DNA of 64,000 nt. Source: Sutcliffiella horikoshii (GTDB lineage Bacteria; Bacillota; Bacilli; Bacillales; Bacillaceae_I). The position numbers were made by a program, and so were the translations under genes. Of this stretch, positions 43,421-51,974 are shown in pieces. The notes beneath the pieces were generated by a model. It did no database searches. It saw nothing but the letters and a program-made list of their open reading frames with translations, and was not told the DNA's origin. Position 1 is the stretch's first letter. Each line of letters opens with the position of its first letter. The stretch covers positions 744,001 through 808,000 of the forward strand of contig NZ_RXZI01000002.1 in assembly GCF_021991925.1 (NCBI RefSeq). The letters are read 5' to 3'.

Positions 43421-44581
43421 TTATCTAGATTGAGTTAGTTTGTCTACCGCATTTGCAATAGCACCGTCACCAGTTACATTGCAGGCTGTACCGAAGCTGT
43501 CTTGCGCCAAGTACAGGGCGATCATCAAGGAAACCATCGTGGAATCGAAGCCCAGCATGGTTTGTAAAAGCCCGATCGCAGCCATTACTGCCCCACCAGG
43601 TACACCAGGTGCAGCGATCATTGTCACTCCAAGCATCATGATGAAAGGCAGGACGATTAAGAAGGAATAATCCATGCCATTGATGAACATGATGGCCATC
43701 GCACAGGAAACAATTGTGATCGTACTTCCAGATAGATGGATGTTCGCAAGCAATGGAACGGTGAAGTCAGCCGTTTTCTCCCTCACTCCCATGTTTTTTG
43801 TACGTTGAAGAGTAACAGGGATCGTAGAAGCGGAAGATTGTGTCCCAAGAGCTGTGAAGTAGGCAGCCATCATGGATTTTAGCATCGTAAACGGGTTCTT
43901 TTTCGATAAAGCTCCGCTTGCAGAGTATTGTAAAAGTAACATGGTAATGTGTAAAAGTATGATAAGGACAAAAACTTTGGCAAAAACACTGATAATTGTC
44001 TGGACTTGTCCACCGTATGTCATATTCGCAAAAATCCCCAAAATATGAATAGGTAGAAGTGGAATGATAACTTTAGAAATAACCAGTTCGATGATACTTC
44101 TGAACTCTATCATTGCTGTCTTTAATGTCTCGCCTTTAATCACCGACATTCCAAGTCCTAGAGTGAAAGCGATGATAAGTGCGGTCATCACCTCAAATGG
44201 TGCAGGAATTTGAAGCTCCAGGAAGGGGTTCAGCAAAGCTTCCTCTGGATTGTCCATCGCACCAGAAAGGCTGGCATTTTTTAAAAGCGATGGATATAAG
44301 GAACTTGCCGCAAAGTAGGCCAATGCTCCTGCTGCGATTGTAGAAAGGTAGGCAATGGAAGCGGTGAGACCTAAAAATTTCCCTGCTCCCTTCCCGATTT
44401 CCCCAATACCAGGTGCAATGAATGCAATAATGATAAGCGGTATGGCGAATCCTAAGAAGTTACCGAATATCTCATTAAAGGTGACAAATATTCTTACAAA
44501 CCAATCAGGGGCAAAACTCCCGATTGCCACTCCTAATAGAATGGCTACAATAATCCTTGGTAAAAGTCCGAATTTCCTCAT
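43421..44581 (-). CDS. Dicarboxylate/amino acid:cation symporter (DAACS family)
   Basis: 386 residues, eight to ten membrane segments. Family marks are the Ser-rich re-entrant loop LGTQSSASTIPVTL and the second re-entrant loop region with FGTACNVTGDGAIANAVD (NTGDG-like, carrying the Na+-binding Asp). The sequence opens MRKFGLLPRIIVAILLGVAI. RBS GGAGG is 5 bases before ATG 44581. The protein imports C4-dicarboxylates or acidic amino acids with Na+ or protons. Its stop lies 1 base from the hairpin of the repeat element. Confidence 0.9.
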   Translation of the reverse strand: MRKFGLLPRIIVAILLGVAIGSFAPDWFVRIFVTFNEIFGNFLGFAIPLIIIAFIAPGIGEIGKGAGKFLGLTASIAYLSTIAAGALAYFAASSLYPSLLKNASLSGAMDNPEEALLNPFLELQIPAPFEVMTALIIAFTLGLGMSVIKGETLKTAMIEFRSIIELVISKVIIPLLPIHILGIFANMTYGGQVQTIISVFAKVFVLIILLHITMLLLQYSASGALSKKNPFTMLKSMMAAYFTALGTQSSASTIPVTLQRTKNMGVREKTADFTVPLLANIHLSGSTITIVSCAMAIMFINGMDYSFLIVLPFIMMLGVTMIAAPGVPGGAVMAAIGLLQTMLGFDSTMVSLMIALYLAQDSFGTACNVTGDGAIANAVDKLTQSR

Positions 44582-44860
44582 GGTGTCCTCCCTATAAATA
44601 CAGTTGTCTATACTATGTTGAATATTGTACTATCTTACATAATCCCCAGGTAAAAAGAAAGATAAAATTGTCCTCATTTTAAAAAACTTTTTTCCAATAA
44701 CTTTTTTCGTGGGGGAGAGTTTTGATCATACAAGTATAAAAAAATGATGGATGGGTACAATACTACAGAAATTCACCATCGTTGCAGCAAATCTTATAAG
44801 TCTTCACCCGTAACAAGTATGACTTTTCAAATGGAAGTTACTAGCAAAACCAAATAAGAC

Positions 44861-44889
44861 TTGATTTTTCGTTACATAACCTCTATGAT
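44861..44889 (+). promoter_or_regulatory. Promoter of the cold-shock gene with a long leader
   Basis: TTGATT at 44861-44866 and TATGAT at 44884-44889 with a 17-base spacer. Transcription from about 44896 would give a leader of about 120 bases before the ATG, which is typical of cold-shock mRNAs that refold with temperature. The rest of the gap 44582-44860 shows no gene; TACAAT near 44756 could be another -10. Confidence 0.65.
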
Positions 44890-45017
44890 TAAGTTAATTG
44901 TTTTTGTTCGGTAAGGCTGATAGAAGGAATTTACTTCAATGTTTTTCGTCTTGAAAGATTATGCAGAGCAAGAATGGTAATACAATTGTGGAATGTTCCA
45001 CTGTAGGAGGAAACATA

Positions 45018-45215
45018 ATGTTAGAAGGTAAAGTAAAATGGTTCAACGCTGAAAAAGGTTTCGGTTTCATCGAAGTAGAAGGACAAGACGATGTATTCGT
45101 ACACTTCTCTGCTATCCAAGGCGAAGGTTTCAAATCTTTAGAAGAAGGTCAAACAGTAACTTTTGAAATCGAGCAAGGCGCTCGTGGACCTCAAGCAACT
45201 AACGTTCAAAAGTAA
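45018..45215 (+). CDS. Cold-shock protein (CspA/CspB family)
   Basis: 65 residues from ATG 45018, with GGAGGA upstream. The RNA-binding motifs KGFGFIEV (RNP1) and VFVHF (RNP2) are intact, and the start [15 protein letters not shown] is typical. It binds single-stranded RNA/DNA and acts as an RNA chaperone. The leader of about 120 bases suggests post-transcriptional cold induction. Whether it is constitutive or cold-induced cannot be told. Confidence 0.96.
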   Translation: MLEGKVKWFNAEKGFGFIEVEGQDDVFVHFSAIQGEGFKSLEEGQTVTFEIEQGARGPQATNVQK

Positions 45216-45230
45216 TTTTTGACGTCAGGT

Positions 45231-45262
45231 AAAAAGGCTCTCCATCTGGAGGGCCTTTTTTG
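45231..45262 (+). terminator. Intrinsic terminator of the cold-shock gene
   Basis: AAAAAGGCTCTCC at 45231-45243 pairs with GGAGGGCCTTTTT at 45248-45260 (G-T pair inside), followed by T. Confidence 0.9.
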
Positions 45263-45296
45263 CGTTGTTTTTTGATCGAATAGTTATAAGTAGCAA

Positions 45297-45366
45297 CCCA
45301 ACTCTTCCATATATCAATCAAGTTTGAAAAATATCAAATAAGTCCTTAATATAATCTCCTAACTTC
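45297..45366 (+). repeat. Possible weak 20-base-period array in the gap before phaB
   Basis: AACT, AAGT, AAGT and AACT tetramers start at 45300, 45320, 45340 and 45360, and ATATCAAT/ATATCAAA words at 45311 and 45331. The period is exactly 20 bases over four units, but the conserved word is short, so it may be chance. The remainder of the gap 45263-45520 shows only a possible promoter (TAGACA at 45421, TACTAT 17 bases on). Confidence 0.35.
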
Positions 45367-45520
45367 CACAACACCTCTTCATACATAGTACAAACTTCCG
45401 CCTCCACTAATTCATCAATTTAGACACCTCTACAGTGCTTCTCTACTATACTATATGGAATCTATTAAATATTACTAGTTTTGTATTGGAAAGACGCAAA
45501 ACATCAGAGGGGGAACAAAA

Positions 45521-46297
45521 ATGGAAGTAAGGGACTTATTCAATCTGGAAAATAAAACAGCCATTGTGACAGGTGGAGGCAAAGGGCTTGGTGCTCAGAT
45601 AGCGACGGCACTTGCTGAGGCGGGAGCGAATGTCATTGTATGCTCGCGTGATTTGGCCTCCTGCCAAAAAGTCAGTGAGGAGTTGAGAAAGAAGGGTGTT
45701 AAGTCGATGGCTTTTGCCTGCGATGTTACCGAAGAAGAAGAGATTCAGCATGTTATCGACGAAACGGTGAAGCAATTTGGTTCTTTGGATATCCTAGTGA
45801 ACAACAGTGGAACATCGTGGATGGCTCCGACACTGGATTTACCGTCAGACAAGTGGGATAAAGTCATGAATGTGAACCTTAAGGGGCTTTTTTTATTCAG
45901 CCAAAAGGCAGCAAGAGTCATGGTGAAACAAGGTGGAGGCAAAATAGTCAATATTGCTTCCGTTTCAGGGCTTGGAGGGACAGACCCAAGTTTAATGGAC
46001 ACCATTGCGTACAATACGAGCAAAGGGGGAGTCATCACCTTTACGAAAGACCTTGCAGTGAAGCTTGCTCCACATAACATTCAAGTGAATGCCATTGCCC
46101 CGGGGATGTTCCCAACAAAAATCACTAAAAGCATCATTGAACATTCCGCTCCAACATTGAAAGAACAAATTCCCGCAAAACGATTTGGAGGAGAACACGA
46201 CTTGAAGGGGGCGGCTGTATTCTTGTCTTCTGGAGCATCGGATTATTGTGTAGGGCACATTTTAATTGTGGATGGAGGGATGACCAGCTTAATTTAG
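45521..46297 (+). CDS. phaB: SDR-family reductase, probable acetoacetyl-CoA reductase PhaB
   Basis: 258 residues. The SDR motifs are VTGGGKGLGAQIA, NNSGTSWMAP, the catalytic NIASVSG plus YNTSKGG, and the C-terminal VDGGMTSLI. RBS AGAGGGGG precedes ATG 45521. It is followed by a PhaR-like gene and a class IV PhaC, so it most likely makes (R)-3-hydroxybutyryl-CoA from acetoacetyl-CoA with NADPH. Sequence alone would only give a generic SDR or FabG-like reductase. Confidence 0.8.
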   Translation: MEVRDLFNLENKTAIVTGGGKGLGAQIATALAEAGANVIVCSRDLASCQKVSEELRKKGVKSMAFACDVTEEEEIQHVIDETVKQFGSLDILVNNSGTSWMAPTLDLPSDKWDKVMNVNLKGLFLFSQKAARVMVKQGGGKIVNIASVSGLGGTDPSLMDTIAYNTSKGGVITFTKDLAVKLAPHNIQVNAIAPGMFPTKITKSIIEHSAPTLKEQIPAKRFGGEHDLKGAAVFLSSGASDYCVGHILIVDGGMTSLI

Positions 46298-46340
46298 TTA
46301 AAGAAGTCAAAATTGAAAAGGATGAAAGGGTGAACCAACC

Positions 46341-46802
46341 ATGTTGGGTTCCAATGAAAATAGAAAAGAAAGGAACAAAAGATTAAAAGTCAAAGCAATT
46401 CAACTGGAAAACCAATTGAATCAGATGATAAAAGATGGGCTCAATCGCGAGTCAATTTTGCCTATCCTTGAGATGGAAAGTGAGTGGAAAGCTGAAAAAA
46501 TACGCAGGATTAGAGAGGAAGTAGAAGTCCTGTCTTTGCAATATAATTTCCCTACTAAAAATGATGTGGCAAACATAGCGAGATTGCTTATTCAAATAGA
46601 AGAAAAAATTGATCGTTTGGAAGAGAATATGCAAAAGTCGAATTACCAAGTAGTTCAATCGGAAGTACAGAGCCCAAAGCCCAAGAAAAATATGGTGAAA
46701 GTAATAGTGGAAGACATGATGCAACGTCAAGCGATTGTATCCCAGCGCCCAGGAATCAATGAGAAAGTTGTCCGCCCGAAAGACGGTGAGCGCATTGAGT
46801 GA
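46341..46802 (+). CDS. phaR: PhaR-like subunit of class IV polyhydroxyalkanoate synthase
   Basis: 153 residues, strongly charged and helical. The stretch LQYNFPTKNDVANIARLLIQ followed by IEEKIDRLEE is the conserved segment of PhaR/PhaE proteins (N-x-PT-x-x-D... then a coiled coil). It is shorter than the about 200 residues usual for Bacillus PhaR, having lost part of the N-terminal region. The C-terminal tail (SPKPKKNMVKVIVEDMMQRQ) is basic. It would pair with PhaC on granules. The stop overlaps the proposed phaC start. Confidence 0.75.
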   Translation: MLGSNENRKERNKRLKVKAIQLENQLNQMIKDGLNRESILPILEMESEWKAEKIRRIREEVEVLSLQYNFPTKNDVANIARLLIQIEEKIDRLEENMQKSNYQVVQSEVQSPKPKKNMVKVIVEDMMQRQAIVSQRPGINEKVVRPKDGERIE

Positions 46803-47832
46803 CTATAAGATGGATACTTGGAAGAAGAAAATGATTCATTATAACGAGACGCCTTATAAGGATGGAGTTACCCCAAGAGAGTCCATTTGGAAAAAGAATA
46901 AAGCGACCCTTTGGTATTACAAGGCACCCGAAAAAAAATACAACATCCCCATTTTTATCATCTACTCCTTGATCAACCAACCCTTTATACTAGATCTGCA
47001 AACTGGCGGCAGTACCATTGAAGCACTTGTCCAGAGTGGGTTTGAAGTCTATATGATTGATTATGGCAAGCCGGGTTTAGAGGATAAGGATATGACCCTT
47101 AGTGACTATATTACCTATTATATACAGCCAGGCATGAAAGTGGCGCTCAATCACTCCAGAGCAAACGAGATGACGATTATGGGGTACTGCTTGGGGGGGA
47201 CGCTTGCAGCAATCTATGCCTCTGTTGCGGAAGAACCAATAAAAAATCTTATCTTGTTTGTTACACCAATGGACTTCGAAACCCCTGCATACCTTGACAA
47301 ATGGGTAAAAGCTTTACGAGAAGGAGAAGTTGATAGGTTCAAATATGTGGAGGAACTAGGGGTCATCCCTGCTTCTCATGTAGAAGCTGGAATAAGAGTG
47401 ATCACTTCTCCTATATATCTCACTCCATACCTTTCGCTCCTTTTAAATCGGCAAGATAAAGCATACGTGGATAAATGGCTACGCTTCAATACATGGACAA
47501 AAGGGCATATTCCCTTAACAAGCGGGGTTGCCAAGCAGATAACGGAGGACTTGACAAAAGAAAACAAGGTCATTAGAAACCTTATGGAAGTGGACGGAAA
47601 AAAGGCAAGGCTTTCTAATATTACTGCGAATTTATTGGTGGTTGGCACGGAAGGCGACCGTCTTGTTCCACTTGATCACATACTGCCAATTATGGAAAAG
47701 GTATCTAGTGTGGATAAGCAAACTCATATTCTCAAGGGGGGGCATACTGGAACTTCTGTACGTAATGGCAAACTTCCAGCCTATTTGGATCACTGGTTAG
47801 ATGAACGTTCAAGTCCCATAGAACAAAAGTAA
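46795..47832 (+). CDS. phaC: Class IV poly(3-hydroxyalkanoate) synthase PhaC
   Basis: About 345 residues, alpha/beta hydrolase fold. The modified lipase box GYCLGGT carries the nucleophilic Cys (C132 from the TTG at 46795), the Asp is in GTEGDRLVPLD and the His in LKGGHTGT. VTPRESIWKKNKATLWYY near the N-terminus is typical of Bacillus PhaC. The start is uncertain: TTG 46795 (GGTGAG 4 bases before, overlapping the phaR stop), GTG 46786 or ATG 46810. It polymerises hydroxyacyl-CoA to storage polyester. The gene order phaB-phaR-phaC differs from the phaR-phaB-phaC of B. megaterium. Confidence 0.88.
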   Translation: MSDYKMDTWKKKMIHYNETPYKDGVTPRESIWKKNKATLWYYKAPEKKYNIPIFIIYSLINQPFILDLQTGGSTIEALVQSGFEVYMIDYGKPGLEDKDMTLSDYITYYIQPGMKVALNHSRANEMTIMGYCLGGTLAAIYASVAEEPIKNLILFVTPMDFETPAYLDKWVKALREGEVDRFKYVEELGVIPASHVEAGIRVITSPIYLTPYLSLLLNRQDKAYVDKWLRFNTWTKGHIPLTSGVAKQITEDLTKENKVIRNLMEVDGKKARLSNITANLLVVGTEGDRLVPLDHILPIMEKVSSVDKQTHILKGGHTGTSVRNGKLPAYLDHWLDERSSPIEQK

Positions 47833-47845
47833 GGGAGGAGTCAAA

Positions 47846-47959
47846 ATGGATTTTTTATATCAGAATACAAAATTGGAATTGGATCCTTATGTGGAATACA
47901 TGGGCATAGGAGCTACGGTTTTTAAGATGTTTCTAACTTATTTAAAAGAAAACCAATAG
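47846..47959 (+). CDS. Predicted 37-residue protein at the end of the PHA cluster
   Basis: Read directly: MDFLYQNTKLELDPYVEYMG then IGATVFKMFLTYLKENQ and stop. GGGAGGAG lies 6 bases before the ATG, and the gene starts 13 bases after phaC, so it is probably in the same operon. Amphipathic with Tyr/Leu-rich faces; no clear membrane helix. No family recognised. A granule-associated role is only a guess from position. Confidence 0.6.
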   Translation: MDFLYQNTKLELDPYVEYMGIGATVFKMFLTYLKENQ

Positions 47960-47961
47960 AT

Positions 47962-48147
47962 AAGCTTTTTTAAGCTTCTCTCAGACTGTATACAAACCAT
48001 GCATAATTATTAGACAGTATGTACTGTTGATCCTCGTTACAGCCGATCCGTTTTCGGCGGGAGGTGCGGGAGTCTTCGCTTCCAATTTCGATCAACAGCT
48101 GAATAATAATTAACATCACTATACAATGAGAGAAGCTTTTTGAAGCA
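47962..48147. repeat. Palindromic element with shortened core
   Basis: AAGCTTCTCTC at 47972-47982 is inverted as GAGAGAAGCTT at 48128-48138. Further in, TGTATA/TATACA and AATTATTA/TAATAATT pair, then CTGTTGATC at 48024-48032 and GATCAACAG at 48090-48098. The core is only about 58 bases but retains GGAGTCTTCGC. The left tip itself can form AAGCTT/AAGCTT hairpins ending the PHA cluster. The rest of the gap to 48375 shows no gene. Confidence 0.78.
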
Positions 48148-48375
48148 TTTTACTGCTTGTAATATTCTTTTAACAAGGTAAATAATGTTAAGTTTGAAGG
48201 GGTCAAACATTATTCCAGTAAAGGAGTAAAGATTTTGCCTCGTATTATTAAAAAGTAGTAAAAAGCTTGTGAAATAAGGGTGTTTAGGCTTGAAAAGAGG
48301 AAAATCGCTACATGAAAAGTTTGGTTTTGGGTGGTTGTTCAATAGTGTTTAGTTGTAAAATAGCAAAGCATACAT

Positions 48376-50616
48376 ATGGAGTATAAGAAACAGACGGTTC
48401 AAATAATCGATTATAAAAGCTATAATGCTTATAGTACAAGTATCAATGTGCTATCTTTACAAAAAAGTTCACGCATGTACGGCCATATAACATCACCTAC
48501 CTTTTACTTTTTCTTATTATTAGGTAAGTCATGCATGATACGAGGAATTACTTGTCTCTTATATGATGATTATGAAATACATCCTTTGATAAGTGAAGGG
48601 AAGGGGTTGAAGATAATCGGTATAAATAGTTTGCCTACCTTAAAAACTGATGCTGAAAAAGCACTGGATATAACTAAAGGGTTTATCTTGTTTGATTCTG
48701 ACCTAAAAGTCAGTTCGATTGATAATGGTGCCAAGCAAATCCTTGGACTATCCAATCAAGCTGTAATAGGTCATTTTCTTCCTAATTTATTAGATAAAGA
48801 TGTATTCGAGATATTACTTAATAATATATACAGTGTAATACAAGAAGATCTATTTGTACAACAGGATTTTAAAGTTTCAGATCATCCAGTTCAATGGTAC
48901 AACACAACCATTTTCCCTATTTCTAAAAATCGCTATTCGATCCTATTAGTGGATAACACCAAGCAAAAAATAATGGAAAAATCGCATATAAACAACAATG
49001 AAAAGCTGAAAGTTCTTTATGATACAGCTTCAAAGCTGACCACGATGAAGAATCCGAAGGAATTGCTCGATTCATTATTTGATAGCTTAGCACAAGTATT
49101 GGACTTGGATATTTATATCAATTATATATGGGATAAAGAGCAGGAACGCCTTGAATTGGCAAACCACAAAGGTATCTGTAATGAGAAAACCGAATACATG
49201 CGTTTTATTGAAAAAGGTTCTGCTGTCTGTGGGACTGTTGCACAGAATATGAAGAAAATGGTTGTGGAGAATGTAGAATACTGCCCTAACCCCAAAGTTG
49301 ATCTCATTCGTTCTTTTGGAATAAAGGCATATGTGTGCGAGCCGTTAATATCATTTGGAGAGCTTGTCGGGACGATTTCTTTCGGTTCCAAGAAACGCAC
49401 CACTTTTAAATCAGAAGAACTTGATTTAATTCATTCCATTTGTCATCAGGTTACCATCGTATTGGACCGCATGACAAAGGTGGAAGAATTGACTCAAAAT
49501 ACGGAAACGTTGGAAGTGGCAAATCTGCATCTGATGAAAAATGAGAGAAAGTTCCGGGATATCTTTGAAGGAGCTCAGGTTGGAATCCTCATTATTGATA
49601 ATGATGGGAAAATCATCGAGTTGAACCCTGCTGCTGGATACATTTTAGGGGTTCATAGTGAAAGGCTCAATGGGGTAAAGGTCACCACTTTCGTCAGTGA
49701 AACGAACAAAGTTTCCTTGAGGGAACACGGGGCTCATCTTCTTAAATACGGGAAAGCGCAAGACAATGAATACATAATCATCAGACCAGATGAGTCAGAG
49801 CGGATCATCAGTTTTTCTGCTTCAAAGAATATTTCTTATGGGCATCACCTTATCATATTCCATGATTTGACGCTGCAAAAAAATATTCAAAACTCCCTGA
49901 TTATAGAGAGAAATGAAGCGGAAAGGGCCAGTAAAACGAAGACGAATTTCCTGGCAATGATTGGTCATGAGTTAAGAACACCTCTCAATTCCATTATAGG
50001 TTTTAGTCAGGTGCTTGAAGAAGATCAGAAGGATCCGCTGACAGAAAAGCAAAAAAAACGGCTTGCAAAAATTTTATCTTCAAGCAGGCATCTGTTGCAA
50101 TTAATCAACAATATCCTTGAGTTGATCAGAATAGATACAAAGCCCGAAACCATTAAAGCAAATGTAAAGACGGTACGTATAAAAAACGCGATATGGGATT
50201 GTTTACAGGCCAATAAAAATAATGCAGCTGATAATGGAGTGACTCTTCATATTGAAAAAGATGTAGAGGATATTTCCATAAAAATTGATCCGATACGTTT
50301 TCAACAGGTATTGGTCAATCTTTTAAATAACGCCATCAAGTACAATAAGAAAAATGGAACGGTCACTCTGTATTGGAGAGTTGATGGTAGTTATCTAGCC
50401 ATTTTTGTAAAGGATACAGGAATTGGTATACCAGTGGAACACCAAGAAAACATTTTTGAACCATTTTATCGAATCAATCATCCTGCATATCATATTGAAG
50501 GTACAGGAATAGGTTTAACTCTAGTTAAACAGAACGTATTCGAAATGAAAGGGACCGTAGGCGTTTCAAGTATAGAGGGAACAGGGAGTACCTTTTGGAT
50601 AAAGGTACCGCTATAA
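48376..50616 (+). CDS. Cytoplasmic PAS/GAF sensor histidine kinase
   Basis: Up to 746 residues with no membrane helix. Order: PAS-like (about 95-200), GAF (about 225-365), second PAS (about 395-505), HisKA with the phospho-His in FLAMIGHELRTPLNSIIGFS, and HATPase with NLLNNAIKYNK, DTGIGIP and EGTGIGLTLV. ATG 48376 lacks a ribosome binding site. TTG 48607 has GAAGGG 6 bases upstream and would remove a featureless 77-residue N-terminus, so the true start may be there. The response regulator gene follows after 28 bases. The GAF domain contains several Cys (CGTVAQNM, EYCPNP, YVCEP), so a redox or ligand signal is possible. Confidence 0.88.
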   Translation: MEYKKQTVQIIDYKSYNAYSTSINVLSLQKSSRMYGHITSPTFYFFLLLGKSCMIRGITCLLYDDYEIHPLISEGKGLKIIGINSLPTLKTDAEKALDITKGFILFDSDLKVSSIDNGAKQILGLSNQAVIGHFLPNLLDKDVFEILLNNIYSVIQEDLFVQQDFKVSDHPVQWYNTTIFPISKNRYSILLVDNTKQKIMEKSHINNNEKLKVLYDTASKLTTMKNPKELLDSLFDSLAQVLDLDIYINYIWDKEQERLELANHKGICNEKTEYMRFIEKGSAVCGTVAQNMKKMVVENVEYCPNPKVDLIRSFGIKAYVCEPLISFGELVGTISFGSKKRTTFKSEELDLIHSICHQVTIVLDRMTKVEELTQNTETLEVANLHLMKNERKFRDIFEGAQVGILIIDNDGKIIELNPAAGYILGVHSERLNGVKVTTFVSETNKVSLREHGAHLLKYGKAQDNEYIIIRPDESERIISFSASKNISYGHHLIIFHDLTLQKNIQNSLIIERNEAERASKTKTNFLAMIGHELRTPLNSIIGFSQVLEEDQKDPLTEKQKKRLAKILSSSRHLLQLINNILELIRIDTKPETIKANVKTVRIKNAIWDCLQANKNNAADNGVTLHIEKDVEDISIKIDPIRFQQVLVNLLNNAIKYNKKNGTVTLYWRVDGSYLAIFVKDTGIGIPVEHQENIFEPFYRINHPAYHIEGTGIGLTLVKQNVFEMKGTVGVSSIEGTGSTFWIKVPL

Positions 50617-50644
50617 TACATCGAAAGAAAGGGGTTTTCTTCGA

Positions 50645-51382
50645 TTGAAACCAATAAATGTTGTTATTGTTGATGACAATCAAGATTCTCTTGAAATACT
50701 AGAATTTTTTATCGGAGAGCTTAAGGAATTTACTATAGTCGATACGTGCAGGACCGGTGAAGAGCTGATTGATAGTGTGATGAAAAATGAGGTGGCTCTT
50801 GTCATTGCAGACATTAATATGCCGGGGAAAAATGGTATGGTTGCAATTAAAGAGTGTCTCGAGTTCTCACCTAGTTTAAAGTTCATTTTTGTTACAGGGT
50901 ATAATGAATTTGCGGTGGAGGCTTTCGCTATTTCAGCAGTGGATTATATTGTAAAGCCCATAGAGAAAATAAGGTTATACAAAGCATTGGAGAGAGCGAA
51001 AACACAGCTGGTCAGCGACAGGATGGAATCAGAGGAAAAGTCTTCAAACAAAAGATTATCTGTCCGTTCAAACAGCTCCTTCTACTATATACCTTTTGAG
51101 GATATCATTTTCATCGAAAAGTCGGGCAAAAAATGTATTATCTACACAACCAGCCAAGCAGTTGAAACCTATGAAAATATCAGTGATATCTTTGAGCAGT
51201 TAGATCAAACTTTTTACCGAACTCACCGCTCCTATATAGTGAATTTACGAATGATATCACATATCACACCAAAAAATGAAACGTATTTCGCCTATTTTAG
51301 TAATTTAGAGAAATATGCACATATCTCCAAATTGAAGATTAATGAAGTACAGGAACTATTAGCTCAAATCACGAAAACTTAA
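50645..51382 (+). CDS. LytTR-type response regulator
   Basis: 245 residues; TTG start 50645 with AAAGGGG upstream. Receiver domain: VVIVDDNQDS, phospho-acceptor D56 in VIADINMPGKNG, the conserved Lys in DYIVKPIEK. The LytTR DNA-binding domain covers about 140-240 (YIPFEDIIFIEKSGKKCIIY; FYRTHRSYIVNL). It is probably phosphorylated by the kinase encoded just upstream and acts on direct-repeat promoters. Neither Lyt/Agr-type peptide genes nor other targets are adjacent. Confidence 0.92.
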   Translation: MKPINVVIVDDNQDSLEILEFFIGELKEFTIVDTCRTGEELIDSVMKNEVALVIADINMPGKNGMVAIKECLEFSPSLKFIFVTGYNEFAVEAFAISAVDYIVKPIEKIRLYKALERAKTQLVSDRMESEEKSSNKRLSVRSNSSFYYIPFEDIIFIEKSGKKCIIYTTSQAVETYENISDIFEQLDQTFYRTHRSYIVNLRMISHITPKNETYFAYFSNLEKYAHISKLKINEVQELLAQITKT

Positions 51383-51407
51383 ATCATTCGTGGTTTGAGT
51401 TTTTCTT
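51375..51407 (+). terminator. Terminator overlapping the response-regulator stop codon
   Basis: AAACTTAAATCA at 51375-51386 pairs with TGGTTTGAGTTT at 51391-51402 (three G-T pairs) around a TTCG tetraloop, then TTCTTC. The stop codon TAA at 51380-51382 lies inside the stem. Confidence 0.75.
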
Positions 51408-51783
51408 CTTTCAATAGAATCGAGGGGAAAATACGAATTTTCATAATAATTCCAATAATGTTCTATAATGCAGTTATTATACAGTTGAAATGACAGTGTG
51501 GAGCATTGAAAAGCAATAATATTCAGCTAAAAGGTCCGGTGAACATTGGACAAAAACAGGGGATGTTCGTTAGAATACTTATTATAGAGAGAGTGTAATA
51601 GAATATTCATCCATCGAATCCTTTCACTTCACATGTAACAATATGGAGCTTGTTTAAAAAGATGAGGCTATCTTACTTAAAATTTTCACAAGCAGTCTAT
51701 TTTTGTTAGGAAGCTCTTTTTGAAAATTTAATAAAGGTGGCAACATCAAATAAAGAGATATTCGTTATATGGGAGGGGATAGT
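51408..51783. other. Gene-free region upstream of sda
   Basis: About 375 bases, AT-rich. TATAAT occurs near 51464, and TTATTATAGAGAG near 51577. I searched for DnaA boxes (TTATNCACA), which control sda in B. subtilis, and saw only poor matches (TTTTCACAA near 51684). The ribosome binding site GGGAGGGG of sda is at the end. No gene found. Confidence 0.4.
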
Positions 51784-51921
51784 ATGGATTCACTAAGCGA
51801 TGAATCTTTGCTGGAAGTATATGAAGTAGCTAGGATAAATGACCTGAATGACGACTTCATAAAACTGATATTAGATGAATTAAAGAGAAGGAATATTGAA
51901 ATTCCCGTCTCTCAAATATAA
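51784..51921 (+). CDS. sda: Sda, checkpoint inhibitor of sporulation kinases
   Basis: 45 residues read directly: MDSLSDESLLEVYEVARIND then LNDDFIKLILDELKRRNIEI and PVSQI. This matches Sda (LSDE-L-ES-Y-A---L--DFI-LI--E--RR) over its helical hairpin. Sda binds the dimerisation domain of KinA/KinB and blocks phosphorelay entry when DNA replication is disturbed. RBS GGGAGGGG is 5 bases before the ATG. It lies directly after a histidine kinase/response regulator pair. Strong terminator follows. Confidence 0.85.
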   Translation: MDSLSDESLLEVYEVARINDLNDDFIKLILDELKRRNIEIPVSQI

Positions 51922-51942
51922 ATAAAATGATAATCTCCAATA

Positions 51943-51974
51943 AAAGATGTGAGCGAAAAGCCGGCATCTTTTTT
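51943..51974 (+). terminator. Intrinsic terminator of sda
   Basis: AAAGATG at 51943-51949 pairs with CATCTTT at 51965-51971 and runs into further T; inner bases can extend the stem partly. Confidence 0.7.

Noticed and set aside
44896-45017. Riboswitch in the cold-shock leader
   Set aside because: No known aptamer pattern; the leader is more simply a temperature-folding mRNA leader.
51408-51783. DnaA boxes upstream of sda, expected from B. subtilis
   Set aside because: Only poor matches to TTATNCACA were seen, so no box is claimed.
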